Source: JBHIDJ01 sp046760105
GTDB taxonomy: Bacteria > Pseudomonadota > Gammaproteobacteria > Acidiferrobacterales > SPGG2
Length of the DNA: 26,782 nt
Reading direction: 5' to 3'
Assembly: GCA_046760105.1 (NCBI GenBank)
Contig: JBHIDJ010000032.1
Location: forward strand, 1 to 26,782
Part shown: piece by piece, positions 14,884-22,363 of the stretch
How positions within the stretch are numbered: position 1 is the stretch's first letter
How the letters are laid out: each line of letters begins with the position of its first letter
The notes under the pieces: model-generated
What the model was told of the DNA's origin: nothing
The model's database searches: none
What the model saw: only the letters and a program-made list of their open reading frames with translations
Position numbers and translations under genes: made by a program

Positions 14884-14918
14884 ACAGACAAACGACAACT
14901 CGGTGTGAGGGAACTACG

Positions 14919-16061
14919 ATGAAAGATATTCAAACTGCCCAGTTAACGGATGCAGATCTTGTTTCGCCGGTAAAGCTCGGGCGCTATTCGCTGCCAAACC
15001 GGATGGTGATGGCACCGTTGACGCGTAACCGCGCCGGTCCCGATAACGTGCCCCAGGCGATGAATGCGCTTTACTACACTCAACGGGTCTCCGCGGGACT
15101 GATCATAACCGAAGCCACACAGATCTCCCCCCAGGGGGTGGGTTATCCGAATACACCCGGCATCCACAACCGTGCACAGGTCAATGGTTGGAGACGTATC
15201 ACGAAAGCGGTGCACGAACGCGGCGGCCGTATCTTCGTGCAGCTCTGGCATGTCGGCCGTATTTCACATCCCTCATTGCAGCCCGGTGGTGCACTGCCGG
15301 TAGCGCCCTCTGCGATCAAGCCTGAAGGCAAGGTGTTCACTTATGAAGGTCTACGTCCTTTTGTTACCCCGCGTGCGCTGGAGACGGATGAAATGGCAGA
15401 TATAGTCAAGCAGTATCGCGCGGCCGCAGAGTATGCACTCGAGGCCGGATTCGACGGGGTGGAGATCCACGCCGCCAATGGCTACCTGCTGGATCAGTTC
15501 CTACGCGATGGTCCGAACCGCCGTACCGACAACTATGGTGGGTCACTCGAGAACCGGGTACGCCTGCTGTTGGAGGTCACCGATAGCGTAACAGGTATTT
15601 GGGGTAGCGATCGCGTTGGTGTACGGATTTCGCCACTCGGGTCCTTCAACAGCATGTTCGACTCGCAGCCGGAGCGTACCTTTAGCCATGTCGCTGCAGA
15701 ACTTAATGGTTTCAGTCTTGCTTACTTGCACGTGGTCGAACCCGAACCGGGCGCGCCTGCAGAACATGGGCAGGTATTCGATGTGCGCAAACTGCGCGAC
15801 ATCTTTCGCGGGCTCTATATAGCGAACGGCGGCTATGACTTTGAACGCGGCAACAGCAGGATAACAAACGGAGATGCCGATCTTATTGCGTTCGGTCGCC
15901 TGTTCCTCGCCAATCCGGACTTACCTGAACGTCTCGCCAAAAACGCGCCACTGAACATACCGGATCCGGAGACGTTCTACGGCGGCGGCGAGAACGGTTA
16001 TACTGACTACCCGTTTTTGCCTCACCAGCACCCTGATGCCGGGCAACTTGGGGTAAACTAA
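14919..16061 (+). CDS. Old yellow enzyme family ene-reductase (N-ethylmaleimide reductase type)
   Basis: 380 residues from ATG 14919, preceded by a GAGGGA tract; the frame is open further upstream but the family starts here (DLVSPVKLGRYSLPNRMVMAPLTRNRA). It is a full-length FMN TIM barrel. Active-site residues H184 and N187 and the proton-donor Y189 lie in VEIHAANGYLLDQFLRD, and NRRTDNYGGSLENR follows, as in NemA and related alkene reductases. The enzyme uses NAD(P)H to reduce electrophilic alkenes, maleimides, quinones or nitro compounds in the cytoplasm. Its gene follows the TusA-like gene by 35 nt, under the TetR-controlled promoter, which matches the NemR-NemA logic of inducible electrophile removal. 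All catalytic residues are present. Confidence 0.96.
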   Translation: MKDIQTAQLTDADLVSPVKLGRYSLPNRMVMAPLTRNRAGPDNVPQAMNALYYTQRVSAGLIITEATQISPQGVGYPNTPGIHNRAQVNGWRRITKAVHERGGRIFVQLWHVGRISHPSLQPGGALPVAPSAIKPEGKVFTYEGLRPFVTPRALETDEMADIVKQYRAAAEYALEAGFDGVEIHAANGYLLDQFLRDGPNRRTDNYGGSLENRVRLLLEVTDSVTGIWGSDRVGVRISPLGSFNSMFDSQPERTFSHVAAELNGFSLAYLHVVEPEPGAPAEHGQVFDVRKLRDIFRGLYIANGGYDFERGNSRITNGDADLIAFGRLFLANPDLPERLAKNAPLNIPDPETFYGGGENGYTDYPFLPHQHPDAGQLGVN

Positions 16062-16076
16062 CAGCAGGAACATACA

Positions 16077-16358
16077 ATGAAAGCAATCTGGAACAATGCA
16101 ACACTGGCAGAATCGGATAGCACTATAGTGGTTGAAGGCAATCACTACTTTCCACTCGACTCCATCGCCAAGGAATTTTTCGAAAAAAGCGATAAACACA
16201 CGACTTGCGGCTGGAAAGGTGTGGCAAGCTACTATCACGTTATCGTCGACGGAAAAAGAAACAACGACGCGGCATGGTACTACCCTGAGCCGAAGGACGC
16301 CGCAAAAGAGATAGAAGACTATGTTGCTTTCTGGGGCGGCGTAGAAGTTATCTCTTAG
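16077..16358 (+). CDS. DUF427 domain protein
   Basis: 93 residues, essentially one DUF427 domain: MKAIWNNATLAESDSTIVVEGNHYFP, SIAKEFFEKSDKHTTCGWKGVASYY, NDAAWYYPEPKDAAKEIEDYVAFWGGVEV. The family is small and soluble, with a conserved CxWKG turn and an aromatic YYPEP segment; biochemical role is not established. An AGGAA tract precedes ATG 16077, which lies 15 nt after the ene-reductase stop, so it is the last gene of the operon. It converges with the metallopeptidase gene, leaving only 17 nt between the stops and no visible terminator hairpin. Confidence 0.93.
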   Translation: MKAIWNNATLAESDSTIVVEGNHYFPLDSIAKEFFEKSDKHTTCGWKGVASYYHVIVDGKRNNDAAWYYPEPKDAAKEIEDYVAFWGGVEVIS

Positions 16359-16375
16359 AAAGGGGCGATTACGTC

Positions 16376-17167
16376 TTACCAGTTGATTTCGACCGACGTT
16401 TTAGGTCCGATCGCACAGTACTCCAGACTTTTTGGAATCTCGGCTGAGTTCGGTGATAGTGGGATACGCCCAGCCATGATCTCAGCTGCATCCTGCGGAT
16501 AGAGCGGCTCTTGATCCGGGTCGGCAAAACCTTGAGGAAACATCGGTCGCCCATCGGCGTGATATTTGTCGGTCGCTCCAAGCGTGTGCAGCAGCTCATG
16601 TGTGATAACCACGTTGTTCTGGGCGGTTTGCGTCGGCCTGGCGAAAGCATGTACCACGCCGATCATCCCTTTCTGTAAGCCAAAGGAGTGTTGCAGCGGT
16701 TGATTCTCTTTTCCTTCGTGGTAGAGGACAAATATTCGCGCATGGGCAGTGCCCAGGCCGAAGGTGGACAGGTTCTGATAGACCCAGTGTCGTAGCCTGA
16801 GGCTCCAGTAGACTATGGCCAGCGTACTTGCATGGCGGCCTGGCCGGGAAGGTGGTCGATTCTTGATCTCGGCTCCCAAAGCGATCACCACCGGCGGTTG
16901 CGTCGTCAGTCCATAAATCCGCGCCTCCTCCTGTAGAAACTCGGAGATCACCGAGAAGTCCGTTAACGTAAGGCTCTGAATGTATTCGGAAACATCAGCC
17001 GTGCCCTCGGCATTGATCGGGTAGAGGGTCACCCTTAATGGCTGTTTCCAACTCGCCGCGCTGTATTGTTGGAAGTATGTTCCGCCTACGACTAAGCCAA
17101 AAACGATGAGTAGGACAGAAATACGTAGTCGACGAAAGGTAAGAAAACGGCGGTGCTGGCTTGGCAT
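16376..17167 (-). CDS. Membrane-anchored HExxHxxGxxD metallopeptidase-like protein
   Basis: 263 residues. A basic N-terminus and one hydrophobic helix (about 15-33) suggest a signal anchor with the rest in the periplasm. The zinc site reads H190-ELLH-TLGATD200, i.e. HExxHxxGxxD, the extended metzincin-like motif in which Asp is the third ligand, and a possible Met-turn follows in AAEIMAGRIP (M231). Between them lies a region rich in Pro/Asp (FADPDQEPLYPQD). It should be a zinc endopeptidase, but the family is not one I can name and no substrate is apparent. ATG 17167 has no clear ribosome site. It stands alone between the DUF427 gene and yajD. Confidence 0.82.
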   Translation of the reverse strand: MPSQHRRFLTFRRLRISVLLIVFGLVVGGTYFQQYSAASWKQPLRVTLYPINAEGTADVSEYIQSLTLTDFSVISEFLQEEARIYGLTTQPPVVIALGAEIKNRPPSRPGRHASTLAIVYWSLRLRHWVYQNLSTFGLGTAHARIFVLYHEGKENQPLQHSFGLQKGMIGVVHAFARPTQTAQNNVVITHELLHTLGATDKYHADGRPMFPQGFADPDQEPLYPQDAAEIMAGRIPLSPNSAEIPKSLEYCAIGPKTSVEINW

Positions 17168-17290
17168 AGCAGGGCAGTTGCTGGGTCAATATCTTAAAGA
17201 GTATAGACTGCTTGCTATTGCCGGATGCACGTTCTCTGCTGCTAAGTCATAAGCGCCTGGTAAGGGCGAACGCTGGTTCCGAGAGTAATG

Positions 17291-17698
17291 TCAATCCTTC
17301 TCACCTTTTAACTTCTCCTTGAGATTAGCAAATGGCTTGTAGGTTGCTGTGTTCTCGGCCCCGTCGTTGCTTCGATCCTTGCTCGCCAGATCATCGATAT
17401 AGCGAGAATGCTCATTGTCATGACAATAACGGCACAGCAGCTCCCAATTGCTACCGTCCGGCGGATTGTTGTCATGATTATGGTCCTTGTGATGCACGGT
17501 GAGCTCATATAGGTTCTCGCGCGTGAATTCCCGGCCACAGCGCGTACATACCCAAGGGTGAATCTTCAACGCCCGCTCGCGGTAATCCAGCATGCGCTCA
17601 TCACGGGCCTTGACGGCCTGAGCGACTACCCGGTCGAGCTTTTCCCTGTTCGGTTGGCGACCAGCAGCCTTACGCGGGGCGGATTTCTTTATCGTCAT
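17291..17698 (-). CDS. yajD: YajD family HNH nuclease
   Basis: About 135 residues from ATG 17698, chosen because AGAGG lies 6 nt upstream; longer frames to 17704 or 17731 are open but unsupported. The N-terminal half is basic (KKSAPRKAAGRQPNREKLD). The HNH module shows a zinc-ribbon pair VCTRCG, the HHKDHNHDN core and the second pair CRYCHDNEHSRY, in the order typical of YajD. The family is predicted to cleave DNA, but no specific cellular role is known. The acidic-basic C-terminus (FANLKEKLKGEKD) is also usual. No phage or restriction genes surround it, so it appears to be the housekeeping chromosomal copy. Confidence 0.92.
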   Translation of the reverse strand: MTIKKSAPRKAAGRQPNREKLDRVVAQAVKARDERMLDYRERALKIHPWVCTRCGREFTRENLYELTVHHKDHNHDNNPPDGSNWELLCRYCHDNEHSRYIDDLASKDRSNDGAENTATYKPFANLKEKLKGEKD

Positions 17699-17830
17699 AT
17701 GCATCCTCTCTAGCGGTCTGATGTCATCCATGAAACCAGGATGGTACGAAAAACCAATCGATCAACAATATTGTAGTACCGTTTGCGACCCCACGGGAAC
17801 GGCTTTTCGATGCTTACAGACTCCTCGCGT

Positions 17831-18256
17831 TTAGCTGTTGACGATGTGCACAGGCTGTCGCCGGCGCTTAGCGTCGCTGCGGCGGCGCTTGGCGTCCAGT
17901 CGGCGCTGCTTCGAGGCGCGTGTCGGTTTCGTCTTGCGGCGTACTTTGGGTCTTTTGGTCGCCTTGCGGATTAACCCCACCAGTCGGTCGAACGCATCCT
18001 GGCGATTTCGCTCCTGCGTACGGAATCGCTTCGCCTCGATCACCACCACGCCGGCTTTAGTAATCCGCTTACCAGCCAAGCGCAGCAAACGCTCGCGAAC
18101 GTCCTCCGGCAGCGAAGCCGATCGACGCACATCAAAGCGAAGTTGCACGGCGGTTGCGACTTTGTTGACCTTTTGCCCGCCCGGCCCTGACGCGCGGATA
18201 AAACGTTGTCGTATCTCGCGCTCATCAATGACGAGCGTTCGCGTTACTCGGATCAT
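17831..18256 (-). CDS. arfB: ArfB-type alternative peptidyl-tRNA hydrolase (YaeJ)
   Basis: 141 residues from ATG 18256 (MIRVTRTLVIDEREIR), close to the 140 residues of E. coli ArfB; a GTG at 18280 would add 8 residues. The GGQ motif at residues 26-28 in RASGPGGQKVNKVATAVQLRFD catalyses peptidyl-tRNA hydrolysis. The C-terminus is a long, very basic tail (RRKTKPTRASKQRRLDAKRRR...), the part that enters the empty mRNA channel of stalled ribosomes. It lacks the codon-recognition domain of true release factors. Role: rescue of non-stop ribosomes. The strand opposite has long open frames caused by Arg-rich composition; these are not genes. Confidence 0.94.
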   Translation of the reverse strand: MIRVTRTLVIDEREIRQRFIRASGPGGQKVNKVATAVQLRFDVRRSASLPEDVRERLLRLAGKRITKAGVVVIEAKRFRTQERNRQDAFDRLVGLIRKATKRPKVRRKTKPTRASKQRRLDAKRRRSDAKRRRQPVHIVNS

Positions 18257-18433
18257 GATATGCTTTGCCGCCTGCGCCACCCATTGGGATCACTAATAAC
18301 GCTCCCTGGGGAGCCTTGCAAACAAAAAGTGCTCTCTTTCAGTTGCCTATGAACGCCAGTAGTCGTAGCCTACTGAATGTATAAGATGAACTAACGGCCC
18401 ATTGGGCTTTTCAGACGACCGGATGGAGGAATC

Positions 18434-18793
18434 ATGGACTCCGCGCTTAAATCCAATGTAACAAGGCGCAGCACCTGGGTGCGTGCGCTCTATATGTTGC
18501 TCTTTGTGCTGATCTATAGCCTAGCAGAGATCGTACTTACCGTCGTCGTGCTATTTCAGTTTGCGTTTACGCTCTTCGCCGGCAAGGCCAATCAGCAGCT
18601 GCTTGGCTTCGGTCAAGGCTTAAGCACCTTCCTTTATCAAGTGCTCGTTTACTTCACCTACAATACGGAGGAGAAGCCATTCCCGTTTAGCCCCTGGCCA
18701 ACCGGTGATCAACACGTCGGCGACGTATCGTCTGGCGCCGCTGGCACTGCAAGCGAGGGACCAGAGCAGAATTCAGCAAATCCCGCGACCTGA
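18434..18793 (+). CDS. DUF4389 membrane protein
   Basis: 119 residues. One or two hydrophobic segments (about 16-52, WVRALYMLLFVLIYSLAEIV then LTVVVLFQFAFTLFAG) are followed by the family-defining stretch NQQLLGFGQGLSTFLYQVLVYFTYNTEEKPFPFSPWP. The tail is Gly/Ser/Ala-rich and probably disordered. GGAGGA shortly before ATG 18434 is a strong ribosome site. The family is a small inner-membrane protein of unknown function found in many gammaproteobacteria. It appears to be a single-gene unit. Confidence 0.92.
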   Translation: MDSALKSNVTRRSTWVRALYMLLFVLIYSLAEIVLTVVVLFQFAFTLFAGKANQQLLGFGQGLSTFLYQVLVYFTYNTEEKPFPFSPWPTGDQHVGDVSSGAAGTASEGPEQNSANPAT

Positions 18794-19013
18794 TACAGCG
18801 GGCAGATTTGTATAGTAACGTTAGCGCTGATCGTCACTTGATGTCGACGAGCTCCCTACTTGTCATTTTCCCGAGATCGGTCGGAGTAAGCTTGAAGACC
18901 GTGTAGGTGGTTCCCGCGGCGGCCCAAATCTTTTGATACTGCAGCACGTCCTCGCAAACCGATATTGAGTGGGCGTGGATTCCCTGTCAAATGGGTCACC
19001 CTGAGGAGATAGC

Positions 19014-19079
19014 ATGCGCCGGCAAATCGTTACTTTTCTGAACCGGACTAGCACCAGTTGTGCTGGTATGGTACGGTGA
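19014..19079 (+). CDS. Possible short upstream ORF (21 codons) before the DUF465 gene
   Basis: ATG 19014 has a good GAGGAGA ribosome site 4-5 nt upstream and runs 21 codons (starting MRRQIVTFLNRTSTS) to TGA at 19077. It is in the same frame as the DUF465 gene, whose ATG follows 12 nt after that stop and lacks its own ribosome site. It could be a leader peptide coupling translation; no family similarity is seen and it may be chance. Confidence 0.3.
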   Translation: MRRQIVTFLNRTSTSCAGMVR

Positions 19080-19091
19080 AATGGGTCGACC

Positions 19092-19298
19092 ATGGTTAGC
19101 GACGAAACTCAAGCTCTTCAGGCAAGGATCAAAGAGTTGCAGATAGAGCACCGGGACCTTGACGACGTCATCGCCAGGTTATCGAAGGAAGTGTCCGTGG
19201 ACCAGCTGCAGCTCAGGCGCTTAAAAAAGCGAAAGTTGCTGCTAAAAGATACTATCGAACATCTGAAGAGCAGACTTATTCCCGATCTCGACGCCTAG
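19092..19298 (+). CDS. YdcH/DUF465-like coiled-coil protein
   Basis: 68 residues, nearly all predicted helical: ALQARIKELQIEHRDLDDVIARLSKE, then QLQLRRLKKRKLLLKDTIEHLKSRL. The pattern LxxxHxxLDxxI followed by LKKxKLxLKDxIxxL is the DUF465 (YdcH) signature, a small soluble helical hairpin. Its function is not established. The stretch before it (18794-19013) contains no gene that I can support. Confidence 0.9.
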   Translation: MVSDETQALQARIKELQIEHRDLDDVIARLSKEVSVDQLQLRRLKKRKLLLKDTIEHLKSRLIPDLDA

Positions 19299-19351
19299 GG
19301 GCTTGCTTTTCCAACCGATCAGTCTGCTACGGCGTGTCCCCACGCATCACG

Positions 19352-20503
19352 CTAAGCGCTTAATGCTCGTTCGAAATCCTCGATAAGATCTTCTGTTTTT
19401 TCTATTCCGACTGAGAGTCTGATTAGACTGTCCGAGATGTCGAGTTCCTGGCGTTCCCGCGGCGCAAGCCCGGCGTGAGACGTGGTAGCCGGACGCGTAA
19501 TGAGTGTCTCCACCCCGCCGAGACTCGGGGCCAGGATCGGAAGGCTCGCATGCTTCATAAACCGCTCTGCTACCTCAACATCGCCGTTGACCTCAAAACT
19601 CACCATGCCGCTGCAACCGTCAAACAGTTCCCGCGCGCGCACGTGTTCGGGATGACTCTCAAGCCCCGGGTAGTTGACGCGTTTGACCGCACGATGGTGT
19701 TCCAGAAACTTCGCGATCGCCAGTGCGCTTTCATTCTGGTATCTCATCCTTACCGCCAGTGTCTTCATACCACGATGGAGCAGGTAGCACGCGTGAGGAT
19801 CAAGCGACCCGCCCAGATGATCGAGTCTATGTTTTATCTTCTCTACTAACTCGGCACGACCAATAATTGCACCGGCGACGATATCGTTATGTCCGTTAAG
19901 GTATTTCGTACAACTGTGCAGTGAGATATCGAAGTCCCATTCTGGTGGTCGGAAGTTAACCGGACTTGCAAACGTGTTATCCACCAAAGACACCAGACCG
20001 TGCTCCTTAGCGAATTCAACAACAGCCTTCAGGTCCGCAACCTGTAATAGCGGATTCGTCATGGTCTCAACATAGATGGCTTTGGTGTTAGGCTTTAATT
20101 TACTCGCCCAGTCGTCTCGATCGCCACCATCGATGAAGTCCAACGAGATGCCAAACGCAGGGAAATCTTTTGTAATGAGATCGTGGGTGCCGCCATAGAG
20201 GCAGTTCTGCGCGAGCAGATGATCCCCCGACGCAAGCACTGTCAAAAGAGCGGTGGAGATTGCCGTCATACCACTCGCTGTGACCAATGCGGCCTCGGCA
20301 TTCTCTAACGCCGCCAGCTTTTCATGGAGAACGAGGTGGTTTGGTGTGTTATTCAAGCGAATATACTTGATGTCGTGATAGCTTGCCTGACCCTCGTATT
20401 CGAAAGTGGACGACTGGAAAATCGGCATGCTGACCGCGCCACCGAGCCGGGGTTCACCGGCATGAATCAGTTTCGTCTCTATGTGAGTAGATAAATTGGC
20501 CAT
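19352..20503 (-). CDS. Cystathionine gamma-synthase-family PLP enzyme
   Basis: 383 residues, the usual length of the Cys/Met metabolism PLP family. Schiff-base Lys is K200 in SLHSCTKYLNGHNDIVAG; the PLP-ring Asp is D175 in SLVDNTFASP; ETMTNPLLQVADL and ASGMTAIS (phosphate loop, about 76-83) are typical. The usual YSRYGNPT segment reads YIRLNNTPNH (47-56), placing it in a subgroup distinct from classical MetB/MetC. It may be a cystathionine gamma-synthase, a beta/gamma-lyase or a homocysteine synthase; sequence alone does not decide. AGGAG about 8-10 nt before ATG 20503. It is last in a minus-strand run with GNAT, SDR and NTF2-like genes. Confidence 0.93.
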   Translation of the reverse strand: MANLSTHIETKLIHAGEPRLGGAVSMPIFQSSTFEYEGQASYHDIKYIRLNNTPNHLVLHEKLAALENAEAALVTASGMTAISTALLTVLASGDHLLAQNCLYGGTHDLITKDFPAFGISLDFIDGGDRDDWASKLKPNTKAIYVETMTNPLLQVADLKAVVEFAKEHGLVSLVDNTFASPVNFRPPEWDFDISLHSCTKYLNGHNDIVAGAIIGRAELVEKIKHRLDHLGGSLDPHACYLLHRGMKTLAVRMRYQNESALAIAKFLEHHRAVKRVNYPGLESHPEHVRARELFDGCSGMVSFEVNGDVEVAERFMKHASLPILAPSLGGVETLITRPATTSHAGLAPRERQELDISDSLIRLSVGIEKTEDLIEDFERALSA

Positions 20504-20568
20504 CTGTCGATTCTCCTAGTCATCGGTACGTAGTCATTCGCAACTCCGTAAAACAACCCGCCGCAAGC

Positions 20569-20916
20569 TTACGGCTTTGGGCGCACGGTGTAATGGATGG
20601 TCATAACCTCAATGACACCACTGCGAATCAGAAACGAGTCGGCGCCATCATCGACTTGTGCGCCGTCTGCAACCGCGTCCCACTCCAAGAATGCGATCTC
20701 CCCATGGTACATCTTGGTGCGATAGTGGTAGCGTGCATTCGGCAGCTGTCGCATCAGCAGGTCGGCAGCCTCGCGTACGCCGGTGTAGCCGCGAAAAACC
20801 CCATAGGTCGTTAGCAGTACACAGTCTTGCGCGAAATTCCTATGTATATCGGTATCGACATCGCCAACCAGTGCGAGCTGTAGATGGTCGTTAAACACGT
20901 CCTCAGTCGATCTCAC
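20569..20916 (-). CDS. NTF2/SnoaL-like protein
   Basis: 115 residues fitting the cone-shaped NTF2-like fold: an N-terminal helix with VFNDHLQLALVGDVD, FAQDCVLLTTYGVFRGYTGVREAADLLMRQLP, then strands FLEWDAVADG, DSFLIRSGVIEVMTIHYTV. The family includes isomerases, cyclases and many ligand-binding proteins of unknown role. GTG 20916 is the start by frame; an AGGG tract lies about 10 nt upstream. It follows the SDR gene by 28 nt, and such pairs often belong to a shared small-molecule pathway, though none is evident here. Confidence 0.85.
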   Translation of the reverse strand: MRSTEDVFNDHLQLALVGDVDTDIHRNFAQDCVLLTTYGVFRGYTGVREAADLLMRQLPNARYHYRTKMYHGEIAFLEWDAVADGAQVDDGADSFLIRSGVIEVMTIHYTVRPKP

Positions 20917-20944
20917 CGTCGCTGGACCCTACCTTAATAAGCCC

Positions 20945-21661
20945 TTACCACGGCACTTCTCCATTGCCAAGATCGACGCAGTGGTCAAGCACTGACTCAT
21001 CCATCTGCTCGATCCAAGACACCAGACGCTGTGCTGCTAGATCAGCAGGTGTGTCTGCATCGGGGGCCGCTAACTCGGTGAGCAACCGTCCTGGATGAAC
21101 GGCACACACGGCGATGCCTTCTTTCATGAGCTCATGGCCCAGGCAGAGCGTGAACATATTCTGCGCCGCCTTAGCGATGCGGTATGAATAAGAAGGACTG
21201 AGTCTAGCGAATTGGCCAGAGGCATTTTTCGACATCGAACCCAGGCGCGACGTGATGTTTATAATCTTTCCCCTGGGTGCGTTGCGCAATAAAGGGAGTG
21301 TCGCCTTTGTACATCGAATCACACCAAGACAATGGACCTGCAAAAGATCGAGCACTTCTTGTGGCGTGACATCGTCGATGCTGCGTGCCCTTGCGTTAAT
21401 GCCGGCGTTATTGATCAAGACATCAAGGCTATCGCTGTGGTTGGCAACTACAGTGGCGATCTTTGCCACGCACTCGTCGGTGGTCACATCAGCAACGATC
21501 GGGCAGCACTGACCGGCGCAACCCTCCCGTAAGGCTGACGCGACCGACTCTTGGCGCACAAGCGGGAATGTTAGCCAGCCCTGCTCGAGATAGCGTTTGT
21601 TAAGCTCATGGCCAAGCCCACGGCTTGCCCCGGTAATAAGAACACTACTCGTACGTGCCAA
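20945..21661 (-). CDS. Short-chain dehydrogenase/reductase
   Basis: 238 residues. The classical SDR elements are present: TGASRGLG (10-17) for nucleotide binding, D58 in ADVT, NNAG (84-87), S138 in INITSRLGS, and the catalytic YxxxK as Y160/K164 in YSYRIAK. It is an NAD(P)H-dependent oxidoreductase of unknown substrate. The 5' start reads TTG in the plausible frame, so the start is less certain than the fold. It lies 39 nt after the GNAT gene and 28 nt before the NTF2-like gene, in one run on the minus strand. Confidence 0.92.
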   Translation of the reverse strand: MARTSSVLITGASRGLGHELNKRYLEQGWLTFPLVRQESVASALREGCAGQCCPIVADVTTDECVAKIATVVANHSDSLDVLINNAGINARARSIDDVTPQEVLDLLQVHCLGVIRCTKATLPLLRNAPRGKIINITSRLGSMSKNASGQFARLSPSYSYRIAKAAQNMFTLCLGHELMKEGIAVCAVHPGRLLTELAAPDADTPADLAAQRLVSWIEQMDESVLDHCVDLGNGEVPW

Positions 21662-21700
21662 TCTGCAACCCCATCTATCGCATCGCGTTGAATACGTCGT

Positions 21701-22180
21701 CTAACTCAAGGCGAGCTCCATGAACTCCGTACCTTCGATCGGATTGTAGTAATACGGAGCTATTTTCTTAAAACCGAGTGACGCGTAGAGACCTCTCGCC
21801 GTGTGCATTTGTGGAAGTGTGTCTAACCGTAGCTTTGAATAGCCGATCCCCTTCGCTTCCTCAATCAGGTGGTCCATCAGCCGCCTTCCGATCTTCTGAC
21901 CCCGATACGCCGGATTAACGTACAACCTTTTAACCTCACCGATGCCATCTTCAATTCTGCGCAAGGCAACACAGCCTACGATGGTTTCGCCGTGCTCCGC
22001 GAATAGAATCAAGCCGGTGGGCCGAGTATAAGCGCCGGGTAGGCTCGCCAGTTCCTCATCAAATGACTGAAAACCCAGGTCGATCCCCAACCACCCGGCG
22101 TAGTCCTCAAACAGCCGGCGTGCAGTCAGAACGTCCTTCTGGGTTTCCGCCTCCCTAACTATTACCAGAACATTCCCCAT
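21701..22180 (-). CDS. GNAT family N-acetyltransferase
   Basis: 159 residues of one GNAT domain: ILFAEHGETIVGCVALRRIEDG, motif A VKRLYVNPAYRGQKIGRRLMDHLIEEA (84-110, acetyl-CoA loop RGQKIG), and motif B LDTLPQMHTARGLYASLGFKKIAPYYYNP. It transfers an acetyl group to an amine acceptor that cannot be predicted. ATG 22180 has no obvious ribosome site. It is the first gene of the minus-strand run and diverges from lhr. Confidence 0.92.
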   Translation of the reverse strand: MGNVLVIVREAETQKDVLTARRLFEDYAGWLGIDLGFQSFDEELASLPGAYTRPTGLILFAEHGETIVGCVALRRIEDGIGEVKRLYVNPAYRGQKIGRRLMDHLIEEAKGIGYSKLRLDTLPQMHTARGLYASLGFKKIAPYYYNPIEGTEFMELALS

Positions 22181-22363
22181 AAAGATAAAGGTAAAACCGA
22201 ACGCCGAGACCAGTCAGCAGTATACACTGGGGAATTCTGCGCTCCGACCGATAGCTACCGTTTGTGGCATCTAAAAGCAGAAAAACGTGGGGGAGAGTGA
22301 CGCGGCTAGCGGCGGATCGAGTTTTTTTGCATACGCCCCGTCGGGTCGCTTACTATTTGGCCC

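Noticed and set aside
17838..18296. 152-codon plus-strand frame opposite arfB
   Set aside because: Arg/Ser-rich shadow of the basic ArfB tail; ArfB on the other strand has the GGQ motif and correct length.
22271..22363. Start of lhr further upstream
   Set aside because: No in-frame start codon is visible in the bases just before 22364, and the protein begins in the expected place relative to Walker A.
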